DNA from: Bos javanicus | Lineage: Eukaryota; Chordata; Mammalia; Artiodactyla; Bovidae | Assembly: GCF_032452875.1 (NCBI RefSeq) | Contig: NW_026894316.1 | Location: 1-64,000 of the forward strand | Length of the DNA: 64,000 nucleotides | Reading direction: 5' to 3' | In this document: piece after piece, positions 23,782-36,911 of the stretch | Layout of the letters: each line of letters starts with the position of its first letter | Numbering within the stretch: the stretch's first letter is position 1 | Notes under the pieces: generated by a model | What the model saw: the letters and a program-made list of their open reading frames with translations, nothing else | Databases searched by the model: none | Told to the model about the DNA's origin: nothing | Made by a program: the position numbers and the translations under genes

Positions 23782-24592
23782 GGTGGCGACCGAACAGGGA
23801 CCTCAGGAGGCAATACTCAAAGAGCTGAGCAGACACGAACCACGCAATCAGCAGGCAATAAGCATGGAGCTCAGCAGTGACGAATCATGCTGCTCAACTG
23901 GCAATAATCAAGCACGTGACCAGGCAGGAATCACGCAGCTCAGCTGGCAATTGTCAAGCAGATGAGCCGACAGGAATCACGCAGCTCAGCTGGCAATTGT
24001 CATGCAGATGAGCCGGCAGGAATCACGCAGCTCAGCAGGCCCTGATCACGTGACTCTGCAGGCACTGATCACGTGGCTGATCAAGTCCAGATCACGTGAC
24101 TGAGCATGCACTGATCACGTGGCTATCATGCACTGATGACGTGACTGCGCATGCACTGATGACGTGGCTGATCGGGCACTGATCACATGGCTCATCATGC
24201 ACTGATCACGTGTTTATCAGGCAATGATCAGTGACTGACAGGCGCTGATCATGGGACTGTGCACGCACTGATCACGTGGCTATCATGCACTGATCACGTG
24301 ACTGCGCATGCACTGATGACGTGGCTGTTCGGGCACTGATCACGTGTTTATCAGGCAGTGATCAGTGACTGACAGGCGCTGATCAGGGGACTGTGCACGC
24401 ACTGATCAGGTGGCTGATCAGGAACTGACCACCTGACCGCGCATGCAGTGATCACGTGGCTGGTCGTTCACTGATCACGTGTTTATCATACGGTGATCAC
24501 GTGACTGAGAGGCGCTGATCACGTGACTGTGCCGTCAGTGATCACGTGGCTGAGCAGGCACTGATATCGTGACTGAGCATGCACTGATCATG

Positions 24593-25187
24593 TGCCGGGA
24601 GCCGGGGAGGCATTCCACTCTGGACAAAGGTCATGAGGAAGGAGGCTCGGCATACGCAAATGCGGGATCGAGCCTCAGGAGTCCACCCGGATATTCTCGA
24701 GCATCTCCCCAAAAACCGGAGTCTGCCTACTGTATTGCTTTGTGCTCTCACCTCTGATTTCACTGGGGGCTGTCCCCCACCACCATCTCGCTCTCTCTGT
24801 CAAAGAGTTAACTTACAGCTCCAATTCATAAAGTTCCTTGTCATTCTTCCCTTTAACTTCCAGCTGAGTCTCCATCTGGAGCGCGGAACCCACCACGCTT
24901 ACTAATTATGCCTGGGCTGCTAAGACCCACTCGAGAAGGTGTCTAGGGTGAGGCACCTTTCGCTATTCGAGAGGCGCCTGCGGCCTACGTAAGTGGTGCA
25001 AACTTCTTGTCTTGAAGTTTGATTGGTCTTCCGCGTAAACCAAGCTACTCAGTCTCTTTCTCCACCGAATTTTCCTACTGAGCTCTCCTCATACTATTAT
25101 TCTTGACATCTCTGATTAGCATATAAATAGTCGCCTAGGCCATCTCTCCTTCGAATACCCTGGATCAGTTGGGGCTGGTCCCCGGCA
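24593..25187 (+). mobile_element. LTR copy 18
   Basis: 595 bp, C4/A5. One G lost in GAGAGGCGCC (as in copy 7) and one T lost in GTCTCTTTCTCC. Confidence 0.85.
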
Positions 25188-25998
25188 GGTGGCGACCGAA
25201 CAGGGACCTCAGGAGGCAATACTCAAAGAGCTGAGCAGACACGAACCACGCAATCAGCAGGCAATAAGCATGGAGCTCAGCAGTGACGAATCATGCTGCT
25301 CAACTGGCAATAATCAAGCACGTGACCAGGCAGGAATCACGCAGCTCAGCTGGCAATTGTCAAGCAGATGAGCCGACAGGAATCACGCAGCTCAGCTGGC
25401 AATTGTCATGCAGATGAGCCGGCAGGAATCACGCAGCTCAGCAGGCCCTGATCACGTGACTCTGCAGGCACTGATCACGTGGCTGATCAAGTCCAGATCA
25501 CGTGACTGAGCATGCACTGATCACGTGGCTATCATGCACTGATGACGTGACTGCGCATGCACTGATGACGTGGCTGATCGGGCACTGATCACATGGCTCA
25601 TCATGCACTGATCACGTGTTTATCAGGCAATGATCAGTGACTGACAGGCGCTGATCATGGGACTGTGCACGCACTGATCACGTGGCTATCATGCACTGAT
25701 CACGTGACTGCGCATGCACTGATGACGTGGCTGTTCGGGCACTGATCACGTGTTTATCAGGCAGTGATCAGTGACTGACAGGCGCTGATCAGGGGACTGT
25801 GCACGCACTGATCAGGTGGCTGATCAGGAACTGACCACCTGACCGCGCATGCAGTGATCACGTGGCTGGTCGTTCACTGATCACGTGTTTATCATACGGT
25901 GATCACGTGACTGAGAGGCGCTGATCACGTGACTGTGCCGTCAGTGATCACGTGGCTGAGCAGGCACTGATATCGTGACTGAGCATGCACTGATCATG

Positions 25999-26596
25999 TG
26001 CCGGGAGCCGGGGAGGCATTCCACTCTGGACAAAGGTCATGAGGAAGGAGGCTCGGCATACGCAAATGCGGGATCGAGCCTCAGGAGTCCACCCGGATGT
26101 TCTCGAGCATCTCCCCCCAAAAACCGGAGTCTGCCTACTGTATTGCTTTGTGCTCTCACCTCTGATTTCACTGGGGCTGTCCCCCACCACCATCTCGCTC
26201 TCTCTGTCAAAGAGTTAACTTACAGCTCCAATTCATAAAGTTCCTTGTCATTCTTCCCTTTAACTTCCAGCTGAGTCTCCATCTGGAGCGCGGAACCCAC
26301 CACGCTTACTAATTATGCCTGGGCTGCTAAGACCCACTCGAGAAGGTGTCTAGGGTGAGGCACCTTTCGCTATTCGAGAGGGCGCCTGCGGCCTACGTAA
26401 GTGGTGCAAACTTCTTGTCTTGAAGTTTGATTGGTCTTCCGCGTAAACCAAGCTACTCAGTCTCTTTTCTCCACCGAATTTTCCTACTGAGCTCTCCTCA
26501 TACTATTATTCTTGACATCTCTGATTAGCATATAAATAGTCGCCTAGGCCATCTCTCCTTCGAATACCCTGGATCAGTTGGGGCTGGTCCCCGGCA
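25999..26596 (+). mobile_element. LTR copy 19
   Basis: 598 bp, C6/A5, four-G form, GATGTTC variant shared with copies 1 and 6. Confidence 0.85.
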
Positions 26597-27407
26597 GGTG
26601 GCGACCGAACAGGGACCTCAGGAGGCAATACTCAAAGAGCTGAGCAGACACGAACCACGCAATCAGCAGGCAATAAGCATGGAGCTCAGCAGTGACGAAT
26701 CATGCTGCTCAACTGGCAATAATCAAGCACGTGACCAGGCAGGAATCACGCAGCTCAGCTGGCAATTGTCAAGCAGATGAGCCGACAGGAATCACGCAGC
26801 TCAGCTGGCAATTGTCATGCAGATGAGCCGGCAGGAATCACGCAGCTCAGCAGGCCCTGATCACGTGACTCTGCAGGCACTGATCACGTGGCTGATCAAG
26901 TCCAGATCACGTGACTGAGCATGCACTGATCACGTGGCTATCATGCACTGATGACGTGACTGCGCATGCACTGATGACGTGGCTGATCGGGCACTGATCA
27001 CATGGCTCATCATGCACTGATCACGTGTTTATCAGGCAATGATCAGTGACTGACAGGCGCTGATCATGGGACTGTGCACGCACTGATCACGTGGCTATCA
27101 TGCACTGATCACGTGACTGCGCATGCACTGATGACGTGGCTGTTCGGGCACTGATCACGTGTTTATCAGGCAGTGATCAGTGACTGACAGGCGCTGATCA
27201 GGGGACTGTGCACGCACTGATCAGGTGGCTGATCAGGAACTGACCACCTGACCGCGCATGCAGTGATCACGTGGCTGGTCGTTCACTGATCACGTGTTTA
27301 TCATACGGTGATCACGTGACTGAGAGGCGCTGATCACGTGACTGTGCCGTCAGTGATCACGTGGCTGAGCAGGCACTGATATCGTGACTGAGCATGCACT
27401 GATCATG

Positions 27408-28004
27408 TGCCGGGAGCCGGGGAGGCATTCCACTCTGGACAAAGGTCATGAGGAAGGAGGCTCGGCATACGCAAATGCGGGATCGAGCCTCAGGAGTCCA
27501 CCCGGATATTCTCGAGCATCTCCCCCAAAACCGGAGTCTGCCTACTGTATTGCTTTGTGCTCTCACCTCTGATTTCACTGGGGGCTGTCCCCCACCACCA
27601 TCTCGCTCTCTCTGTCAAAGAGTTAACTTACAGCTCCAATTCATAAAGTTCCTTGTCATTCTTCCCTTTAACTTCCAGCTGAGTCTCCATCTGGAGCGCG
27701 GAACCCACCACGCTTACTAATTATGCCTGGGCTGCTAAGACCCACTCGAGAAGGTGTCTAGGGTGAGGCACCTTTCGCTATTCGAGAGGGCGCCTGCGGC
27801 CTACGTAAGTGGTGCAAACTTCTTGTCTTGAAGTTTGATTGGTCTTCCGCGTAAACCAAGCTACTCAGTCTCTTTTCTCCACCGAATTTTCCTACTGAGC
27901 TCTCCTCATACTATTATTCTTGACATCTCTGATTAGCATATAAATAGTCGCCTAGGCCATCTCTCCTTCGAATACCCTGGATCAGTTGGGGCTGGTCCCC
28001 GGCA
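27408..28004 (+). mobile_element. LTR copy 20
   Basis: 597 bp, C5/A4, five-G form; consensus copy. Confidence 0.85.
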
Positions 28005-28815
28005 GGTGGCGACCGAACAGGGACCTCAGGAGGCAATACTCAAAGAGCTGAGCAGACACGAACCACGCAATCAGCAGGCAATAAGCATGGAGCTCAGCAG
28101 TGACGAATCATGCTGCTCAACTGGCAATAATCAAGCACGTGACCAGGCAGGAATCACGCAGCTCAGCTGGCAATTGTCAAGCAGATGAGCCGACAGGAAT
28201 CACGCAGCTCAGCTGGCAATTGTCATGCAGATGAGCCGGCAGGAATCACGCAGCTCAGCAGGCCCTGATCACGTGACTCTGCAGGCACTGATCACGTGGC
28301 TGATCAAGTCCAGATCACGTGACTGAGCATGCACTGATCACGTGGCTATCATGCACTGATGACGTGACTGCGCATGCACTGATGACGTGGCTGATCGGGC
28401 ACTGATCACATGGCTCATCATGCACTGATCACGTGTTTATCAGGCAATGATCAGTGACTGACAGGCGCTGATCATGGGACTGTGCACGCACTGATCACGT
28501 GGCTATCATGCACTGATCACGTGACTGCGCATGCACTGATGACGTGGCTGTTCGGGCACTGATCACGTGTTTATCAGGCAGTGATCAGTGACTGACAGGC
28601 GCTGATCAGGGGACTGTGCACGCACTGATCAGGTGGCTGATCAGGAACTGACCACCTGACCGCGCATGCAGTGATCACGTGGCTGGTCGTTCACTGATCA
28701 CGTGTTTATCATACGGTGATCACGTGACTGAGAGGCGCTGATCACGTGACTGTGCCGTCAGTGATCACGTGGCTGAGCAGGCACTGATATCGTGACTGAG
28801 CATGCACTGATCATG

Positions 28816-29412
28816 TGCCGGGAGCCGGGGAGGCATTCCACTCTGGACAAAGGTCATGAGGAAGGAGGCTCGGCATACGCAAATGCGGGATCGAGCCTCA
28901 GGAGTCCACCCGGATATTCTCGAGCATCTCCCCCAAAAACCGGAGTCTGCCTACTGTATTGCTTTGTGCTCTCACCTCTGATTTCACTGGGGGCTGTCCC
29001 CCACCACCATCTCGCTCTCTCTGTCAAAGAGTTAACTTACAGCTCCAATTCATAAAGTTCCTTGTCATTCTTCCCTTTAACTTCCAGCTGAGTCTCCATC
29101 TGGAGCGCGGAACCCACCACGCTTACTAATTATGCCTGGGCTGCTAAGACCCACTCGAGAAGGTGTCTAGGGTGAGGCACCTTTCGCTATTCGAGAGGGC
29201 GCCTGCGGCCTACGTAAGTGGTGCAAACTTCTTGTCTTGAAGTTTGATTGGTCTTCCGCGTAAACCAAGCTACTCAGTCTCTTTTCTCCACCGAATTTTC
29301 CTACTGAGCTCTCCTCATACTATTATTCTTGACATCTCTGATTAGCATATAAATAGTCGCCTAGGCCATCTCTCCTTCGAATACCCTGGATCAGTTGGGG
29401 CTGGTCCCGGCA
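28816..29412 (+). mobile_element. LTR copy 21
   Basis: 597 bp, C5/A5. One C lost just before the 3' end (GGTCCCGGCA), leaving the terminal CCCGGCA intact. Confidence 0.85.
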
Positions 29413-30181
29413 GGTGGCGACCGAACAGGGACCTCAGGAGGCAATACTCAAAGAGCTGAGCAGACACGAACCACGCAATCAGCAGGCAATAAGCATGGAG
29501 CTCAGCAGTGACGAATCATGCTGCTCAACTGGCAATAATCAAGCACGTGACCAGGCAGGAATCACGCAGCTCAGCTGGCAATTGTCAAGCAGATGAGCCG
29601 ACAGGAATCACGCAGCTCAGCTGGCAATTGTCATGCAGATGAGCCGGCAGGAATCACGCAGCTCAGCAGGCCCTGATCACGTGACTCTGCAGGCACTGAT
29701 CACGTGGCTGATCAAGTCCAGATCACGTGACTGGGCATGCACTGATGACGTGGCTGTTCGGGCACTGATCACATGGCTCATCATGCACTGATCACGTGTT
29801 TATCAGGCAATGATCAGTGACTGACAGGCGCTGATCATGGGACTGTGCACGCACTGATCACGTGGCTATCATGCACTGATCACGTGACTGCGCATGCACT
29901 GATGACGTGGCTGTTCGGGCACTGATCACGTGTTTATCAGGCAGTGATCAGTGACTGACAGGCGCTGATCAGGGGATCTGTGCACGCACTGATCAGGTGG
30001 CTGATCAGGAACTGACCACCTGACCGCGCATGCAGTGATCACGTGGCTGGTCGTTCACCTGATCACGTGTTTATCATAGCGGTGATCACGTGACTGAGAG
30101 GCGCTGATCACGTGACTGTGCCGTCAGTGATCACGTGGCTGAGCAGGCACTGATATCGTGACTGAGCATGCACTGATCATG
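29413..30181 (+). repeat. Satellite part of a shortened, more divergent unit
   Basis: About 45 bp (two monomers) are missing near 29730, where GACTGGGCATGC runs straight into CACTGATGACGTGGCTGTTC. Single-base insertions (GGGGATCTG near 29975, TTCACCTGATC near 30055, ATAGCGG near 30077) make it less uniform than interior units. Confidence 0.8.
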
Positions 30182-30778
30182 TGCCGGGAGCCGGGGAGGC
30201 ATTCCACTCTGGACAAAGGTCATGAGGAAGGAGGCTCGGCATACGCAAATGCGGGATCGAGCCTCAGGAGTCCACCCGGATATTCTCGAGCATCTCCCCC
30301 AAAACCGGAGTCTGCCTACTGTATTGCTTTGTGCTCTCACCTCTGATTTCACTGGGGGCTGTCCCCCACCACCATCTCGCTCTCTCTGTCAAAGAGTTAA
30401 CTTACAGCTCCAATTCATAAAGTTCCTTGTCATTCTTCCCTTTAACTTCCAGCTGAGTCTCCATCTGGAGCGCGGAACCCACCACGCTTACTAATTATGC
30501 CTGGGCTGCTAAGACCCACTCGAGAAGGTGTCTAGGGTGAGGCACCTTTCGCTATTCGAGAGGGCGCCTGCGGCCTACGTAAGTGGTGCAAACTTCTTGT
30601 CTTGAAGTTTGATTGGTCTTCCGCGTAAACCAAGCTACTCAGTCTCTTTTCTCCACCGAATTTTCCTACTGAGCTCTCCTCATACTATTATTCTTGACAT
30701 CTCTGATTAGCATATAAATAGTCGCCTAGGCCATCTCTCCTTCGAATACCCTGGATCAGTTGGGGCTGGTCCCCGGCA
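30182..30778 (+). mobile_element. LTR copy 22 (last of array A)
   Basis: 597 bp, C5/A4, five-G form. Its Pvu block is normal, but the satellite after about 31030 diverges sharply and no further LTR follows for 11 kb. Confidence 0.85.
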
Positions 30779-31030
30779 GGTGGCGACCGAACAGGGACCT
30801 CAGGAGGCAATACTCAAAGAGCTGAGCAGACACGAACCACGCAATCAGCAGGCAATAAGCATGGAGCTCAGCAGTGACGAATCATGCTGCTCAACTGGCA
30901 ATAATCAAGCACGTGACCAGGCAGGAATCACGCAGCTCAGCTGGCAATTGTCAAGCAGATGAGCCGACAGGAATCACGCAGCTCAGCTGGCAATTGTCAT
31001 GCAGATGAGCCGGCAGGAATCACGCAGCTC

Positions 31031-31566
31031 AGCAGGCCCGGATCCCAGGCACTGACAGGCGCTGATGCCAGCTGGCACGTGATGAGCATGCACTGATCAC
31101 GTGGCTGATCATGCACTGATGACGTGGCTGCGCATGCACTGATGACGTGGCTGATCGGGCACTGATCACGTGGCTCATCATGCACTGATCACGTGTTATC
31201 AGGCAATGATCACGTGTGACTGACAGGCGCTGATCATGGGACTGTGCACGCACTGATCACGTGGCTATCATGCACTGATCACGTGACTGCGCATGCACTG
31301 ATGACGTGGCTGTTCACATGCCTGTCACGGGCGTGATCAGTGCACTGATCAGGCGGGGACTGTGCACGCACTGATCAGGTGGCTGATCAGGAACTGACCA
31401 CCTGACCGCGCATGCAGTGATCACGTGGCTTGGTCGTTCACTGATCACGTGATTTATCATACGGTGATCACGTGACTGAGGAGCGCGCTGATCACGTGAC
31501 TGTGCCGTCAGTGATCACGTGGCTGAGCAGGCACTGATATCGTGACTGAGCATGCACTGATCAGTG
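31031..31566 (+). repeat. Divergent terminal satellite half-unit of array A
   Basis: Recognisable Sau-type part of an LTR unit (GACAGGCGCTGATCA, GTCAGTGATCACGTGGCTGA, GATATCGTGACTGAGC) with a rearranged start (CCCGGATCCCAGGCACTGAC) and many small indels. Homology ends at CACTGATCA, within a few bases of where the LTR would begin; 23-bp monomers follow instead. Confidence 0.8.
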
Positions 31567-32133
31567 GCTATCATGCACTGATCACGGGCTGGATCATGCA
31601 CTGACTACGTGACTGATCATGCACATCATCTGCGCAAGTGCACCCATTACCCGGCCCATCGCACTGATCACGTGGTGGCCATGCACTGGTCACGGTGACC
31701 GAGACTGCACTGATCACGTCTATACTGCACTGATCACGTGACTGCCCATGCACTGATCAGTGGATGATCATACAGATCACGTGACAGAGGCCGTGATCGT
31801 GGCGGTCATGCACTGATCACGTGGCGATCATATGCTCCGTCCCAAACTGATCATGCACTGATCACGTCACTGCTGATGCGGCTGATCACGTGCACTGATC
31901 ATGTGGCTACCATGTACTGGTCACCGACTGATCATGCACTGATCACGTGGCTGATCATGCACTGATCACGTGGCTATCACGCACTGTTCAACGCGAGCGA
32001 TCATGCACTGATCACGTGACTGATCATGCACTCGACCACGTGGCTATCATGCACTGCTCACGGGCTGATCATGCAATGATCACCAGCGACCATGTACTGG
32101 TCACCTGGACTGATCATGCACTGATCACGAATT

Positions 32134-32506
32134 GATCATGCACTGATCACGTGGCTGATCATGCACTGATCACGTGGCTGATCATGCACTGATCACGTGG
32201 CTGATCATGCACTGATCACGTGGCTGGTCACACTGATCACGTGGCTGATCATGCACTGATCACGTGACTGATCATGCACTGATCACGTGACTGATCATGC
32301 ACTGATCACGGGCTCTGCATGCACTGATCACGTGGCTATCATGCACTGATCACGTGGCTGATCATGCACTGATCACGTGACTATCATGCACTGATCATGC
32401 ACTGATCACGTGGCTGATCATGCACTGATCACGTGACTGATCATGCACTGATCACGTGGCTATCATGCACTGATCACGTGGCTGATCATGCACTGATCAC
32501 GTGACT
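32134..32506 (+). repeat. Near-perfect 23-bp monomer run
   Basis: Successive copies of GATCATGCACTGATCACGTG followed by GCT or ACT, with few changes and some 22-bp copies (GGCTATCATG). Each has one CACGTG E-box, one TGATCA and GATC sites. Almost the only CpG in the monomer is the one inside the E-box. Confidence 0.9.
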
Positions 32507-32786
32507 TACCATGTACTGGTCACATGCCTGATCATGCACTGATCACGTGACTGATCATGCACTGATCACGTGGCTGATCATGCACTGATCACGTGGCTGA
32601 TCATGCACGCATCACGTGGCTGATCATGCACTGATCACGTGGAGCTATCATGCACTGATCACGTGGCTGATCATGCACTGATACCTGACTGATCATGGAC
32701 TGATCACGTGGCTATCATGTAGTGATCACGTGACGAATGTGCTGATCATGCGCTGATCATGTTTGCTATCATACACTGATCATGTG

Positions 32787-32982
32787 CCTCTGGAGGCAAT
32801 AAACAAAGAGTTGAGTAGGCACGAATCAAACAGTCAGCAGGCAATAATCATGGAACTCAGCTGTGAGGAATCATGCTGCTCAGCTGGCAATAATCAAGCA
32901 GCTGAGCAGGCAGGAATTACGCAGCACAGCTGGCAATTGTCAAGCAGATGAACAGACAGTAATCACGCAGCCTGTGCGGCCC
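32787..32982 (+). repeat. Pvu block 1 (short form, subtype A)
   Basis: About 196 bp starting CCTCTGGAGGCAATAAAC and lacking one 44-bp subrepeat compared with the long form. Contains AATAAA. The end is altered (CAGCCTGTGCGGCCC). Confidence 0.85.
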
Positions 32983-33351
32983 TGATCACGTGACTGAGCA
33001 TGCACTGTTCACGTGGCTGATCATACACTGATCACGTGATTGATCATGCACTGATCACGTGGCTATCATGCACTGATCACGTGGCTGATCATGCACTGAT
33101 CACCTGCTGGTCATGCACAGATCACGTGACTGATCATGCACTGACGTAGGCTATCATGCACTGATCACGTGACTGATCATGCACTGATCACGTAGCTATC
33201 ATGCACTGATCACGTGGCTATCATGCACTGATCACGTGGCTGATCATGCACTGATACCGTGACTGAGCATGGACTGATCACGTGACTATCATGTAGTGAT
33301 CACGTGACTTAATGGTGCTGATCATGTTTGCTATCATACACTGATCATGTG

Positions 33352-33593
33352 CCTCTGGAGGCAATAAACAAAGAGCTGAGTAGGCACGAATCAAACAGTC
33401 AGCAGGCAATAATCATGGAACTCACCTGTGAGGAATCATGCTGCTCAGCTGGCAATAATCAAGCAGCTGAGCAGGCAGGAATTACGCAGCACAGCTGGCA
33501 ATTGTCAAGCAGATGAGCAGACAGTAATCGCGCAGCTCAGCTGGCAATTGTCAAGCAGATGAGCAGGCAGTAATCACGCAGCTCAGCAGGCCC
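33352..33593 (+). repeat. Pvu block 2 (long form, subtype A)
   Basis: 242 bp with four subrepeats and AATAAA near the start; begins about 565 bp after block 1. The last subrepeat reads GAGCAGGCAGTAATCACGC. Confidence 0.85.
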
Positions 33594-33970
33594 TGATCAC
33601 GTGACTGAGCATGCACTGTTCACGTGGCTGATCATACACTGATCACGTGATTGATCATGCACTGGTCACTTGGATATCATGCACTGATCACGTGGCTGAT
33701 CATACACTGTTCACGTGTCTGACCATGCACTGATCACGTGGCTGATCATGCACTGATCACGTGGCTGATCATTCACTGTTCACGTGGCTGATCACACACT
33801 GATCACGTGACATATCATGCACTGATCACGTGGATATCATGCACTGATCACGTGGCTGATCATGCACTGTTCACGGTCGGCTACCATGCACCGATCACGT
33901 GGCTGATCATGCACTGCTCACGTGACTGATCATGCACTGATCACGGAATTGATCATGCACTGATCACGTG

Positions 33971-35972
33971 GCTGATGATGCAATGATCACGTGGCTGACC
34001 ATGCACTGATCACGTGACTGATCATGCACTGATCAGTTGGCTATCATGCACTGATCACGTGGCTGATCATACACTGATCACGTGACTGATAATGCACTGA
34101 TCATCTGGCTACATGCACCCATTACTGGCTTTATCGTGCACTGATCAGTGGTTGACCATGCACTGGTCACGAGACTGATCATGCACTGATCACGCTCATA
34201 TCATGCACTGATCACATGGCTGCCCATGCACTGATCACGTGGATGATCATACACTGATCATGTGACAGATCATGCAGTGATCTCATACCATGCACTGATC
34301 AATGACGATCATACTCTGTCCCGAAACTGATCATGCACTGATCACGTGGCTATCATGCACTGCTGACGGGCTGATCATGCAATGATCACGTAGCTACCAT
34401 GTACTGGTCACGTGGGTGATCATGTACTGATCAATGCATTGATCATGCACTGATCACGTGACTTATCCTGCACTTCACGTGAGTGATCATGCACTGATCA
34501 CGTGACTGATCATGCACTGACTTCGTGGCTATCATGCACGGGCTCGCGTGGCTGATCATGCAATGATCACCTAGCTACCATGTACTGGTCACGTGACTGA
34601 TCATGCACTGATCACGTAATTGATCATGCACTGATCATGTGGCTGATCATGCACTGATCACGTGGCAGATCATGCACTGATCACGTGACTGATCATGCAC
34701 TGATCTCGTGTCTGATCATGCACTGATCACTTGCCTGGTCATGCACAGATTACGTGACTGATCATGTACTGAACACGTTACTGATCAGGCACTGATCACG
34801 TGGCTCTGATGCACTGATCACGTGGCTATCATGCACTGATCACGTGGATATCATGCACTGATCACGTGGCTATCATGCACTGTATCATGCACTGATCACG
34901 TGGCTGATCACACGCGTATCACGTGACTGATCATGCACTGATCACGTAATTGATCATGCACTGATCACGTGGCTGATGATGCAATGATCACGTGACTGAC
35001 CATGCACTGATCACGTGACTGATCATCCACTGATCAGTTGGCTATCATGCACTGATTACTTGGCTGATCATACACTGATCACGCGTGACTGATAATGCAC
35101 TGATCATCTGGCTATCATGCACCCATTACCTGGCTATCGTGCACTGATCACGTGGTTGACCATACACTGGTCACGGGGACTGATCATGCACTGATCACGT
35201 CTATATCATGCACTGATCACATGACTGCCCATGCACTGATCACGTGGATGATCATACAGTGATCATGTGACAGATCATGCAGTGATCACATGGCTATCAT
35301 GCACTGATCAAGTGGCGGATCATACTCTGTCCCGAAATGATCATGCACTGATCACGTGGCTATCATGCACTGCTGATGCGGCTGATCATGCAATGATCAC
35401 GTAGCTACCATGTACTGGTCACGTGAGTGATCATGTACTGATCGCGTAATTGATCATGCACTGATCAGGTGACTTATCCTGCACTGTTCACGTGAGTGAT
35501 CATGCACTGATCACGTGACTGATCATGCACTGATCACGTGGCTATCATGCACGGCTCACGTGGCTGATCATGCAATGATCACCAGCTACCATGTACTGGT
35601 CACGTGACTGATCATGCACTGATCACGTAATTGATCATGCACTGATCACGTGGCTGATCATGCACTGATCACGTGGCAGATCATGCACTGATCACGTGAC
35701 TGATCATGCACTGATCACTTGGCTGTCATACACTGATCACTTGCCTGGTCATGCACAGATTACATGACTGATCATGTACTGAACACGTTACTGATCAGGC
35801 ACTGATCACGTGGCTCTGATGCACTGATCACGTGGCTATCATGCACTGATCACGTGGATATCATGCACTGATCACGTGGCTATCATGCACTGCATCATGC
35901 ACTGATCACGTGGCTGATCACGCATGATCACGTGACTGATCATGCACTGATTACGTGACTATCTGCACTGAT
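33971..35972 (+). repeat. ~1.0 kb tandem duplication of monomer array
   Basis: The landmark GCTGATGATGCAATGATCAC occurs at 33971 and 34972 (1001 bp apart). A second landmark, ATACTCTGTC, occurs at 34311 and 35322 (1011 bp). Order of variants is kept between the two halves. A third copy lies at about 37283 and 37619. Confidence 0.75.
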
Positions 35973-36673
35973 CACGTGGCTGATCATGCAATGATCACGA
36001 GCTACCATGTACTGGTCAAGTGACTGATCATGCACTGATCATGTAATTGACCCTGCACTGATCATGTGGCTCATCACGCACTGATCACGTGGCTGATCAT
36101 ACACGATCACGTGACTGATCATGCACTGATCACGTGGATATCATGCACTGATCACGTGGCTGATCATGCACTGATACGTGACTGATCATGGACTGATCAC
36201 GTGGCTATCATGTAGTGATCACGTGATCAATGGTGCTGACCATGCGGCTGATCATGCACTGATCACGTGACTGATCATGCAGTGATCACGTGGCTATCAT
36301 GCATTACTCATGTGGCTGATCATGCAATGATTCATGCAGCTTGTACAGGACACGTGAATGATCATACACCCAACAGGTGACTGATCATGCACTGATCACG
36401 TGCTATCATGCACTGACCACGAGACTGATCATGCACTGATCACGTCTATATCATGCACTGATCACATGACTGCCCATGCACTGATCACGTGGATGATCAT
36501 ACACTAATCATGTGACAGATCATGCACTGATCACGTGGCTGATCATTCACTGATACCATGACTGAGCATGGACTGATCACATGACTATCATGTAGTGATC
36601 ACGTGACTTAATGGCGCTGATCATGTGACTGATCATGCGCTGATCATGTTTGCTATCATACACTGATCATGTG

Positions 36674-36911
36674 CCTGGAAGCAATAAACAAAGAGCTGAG
36701 TAGGCACGAATCAAACAGTCAGCAGGCAATAATCATGGAACTCAGGTGTGAGAATCATGCTGCTCAGCTGGCAATAATCAAGCAGCTGAGCAGGCAGGAA
36801 TTACGCAGCACAGCTGGCAATTGTCAAGCAGATGACAGGCAGGAATCGTGCAGCTCAGCTGGCAATTGTCAAGCAGATGAGCAGACAGTAATCACGCGGC
36901 TCAGCAGGCCC
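36674..36911 (+). repeat. Pvu block 3 (long form, subtype A)
   Basis: About 238 bp; starts CCTGGAAGCAATAAAC (three bases shorter than CCTCTGGAGGC) and keeps AATAAA. Begins 3.32 kb after block 2, an interval that includes the 1.0-kb duplication. Confidence 0.85.

Larger units (their letters stand above)
1..31566 (+). repeat. LTR-satellite higher-order repeat array A (period ~1.405 kb)
   Basis: Head-to-tail array of a composite unit: LTR (594-601 bp), 2 nt, an 18-nt PBS, a Pvu-type block of about 240 bp, then about 550 bp of degenerate 23-bp monomers. LTR starts are mostly 1403-1411 bp apart; three units are shorter (1356, 1369 and 1366 bp). The window opens 40 nt downstream of a preceding LTR end, so the array continues to the left. 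Copies differ mainly by one-base indels in homopolymers and a few substitutions, which implies recent amplification or strong homogenisation. No gene is present; the reading frames that recur once per unit are by-products of the repeat. Satellite class (bovine 1.706-like) is recalled, not searched. Confidence 0.92.
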
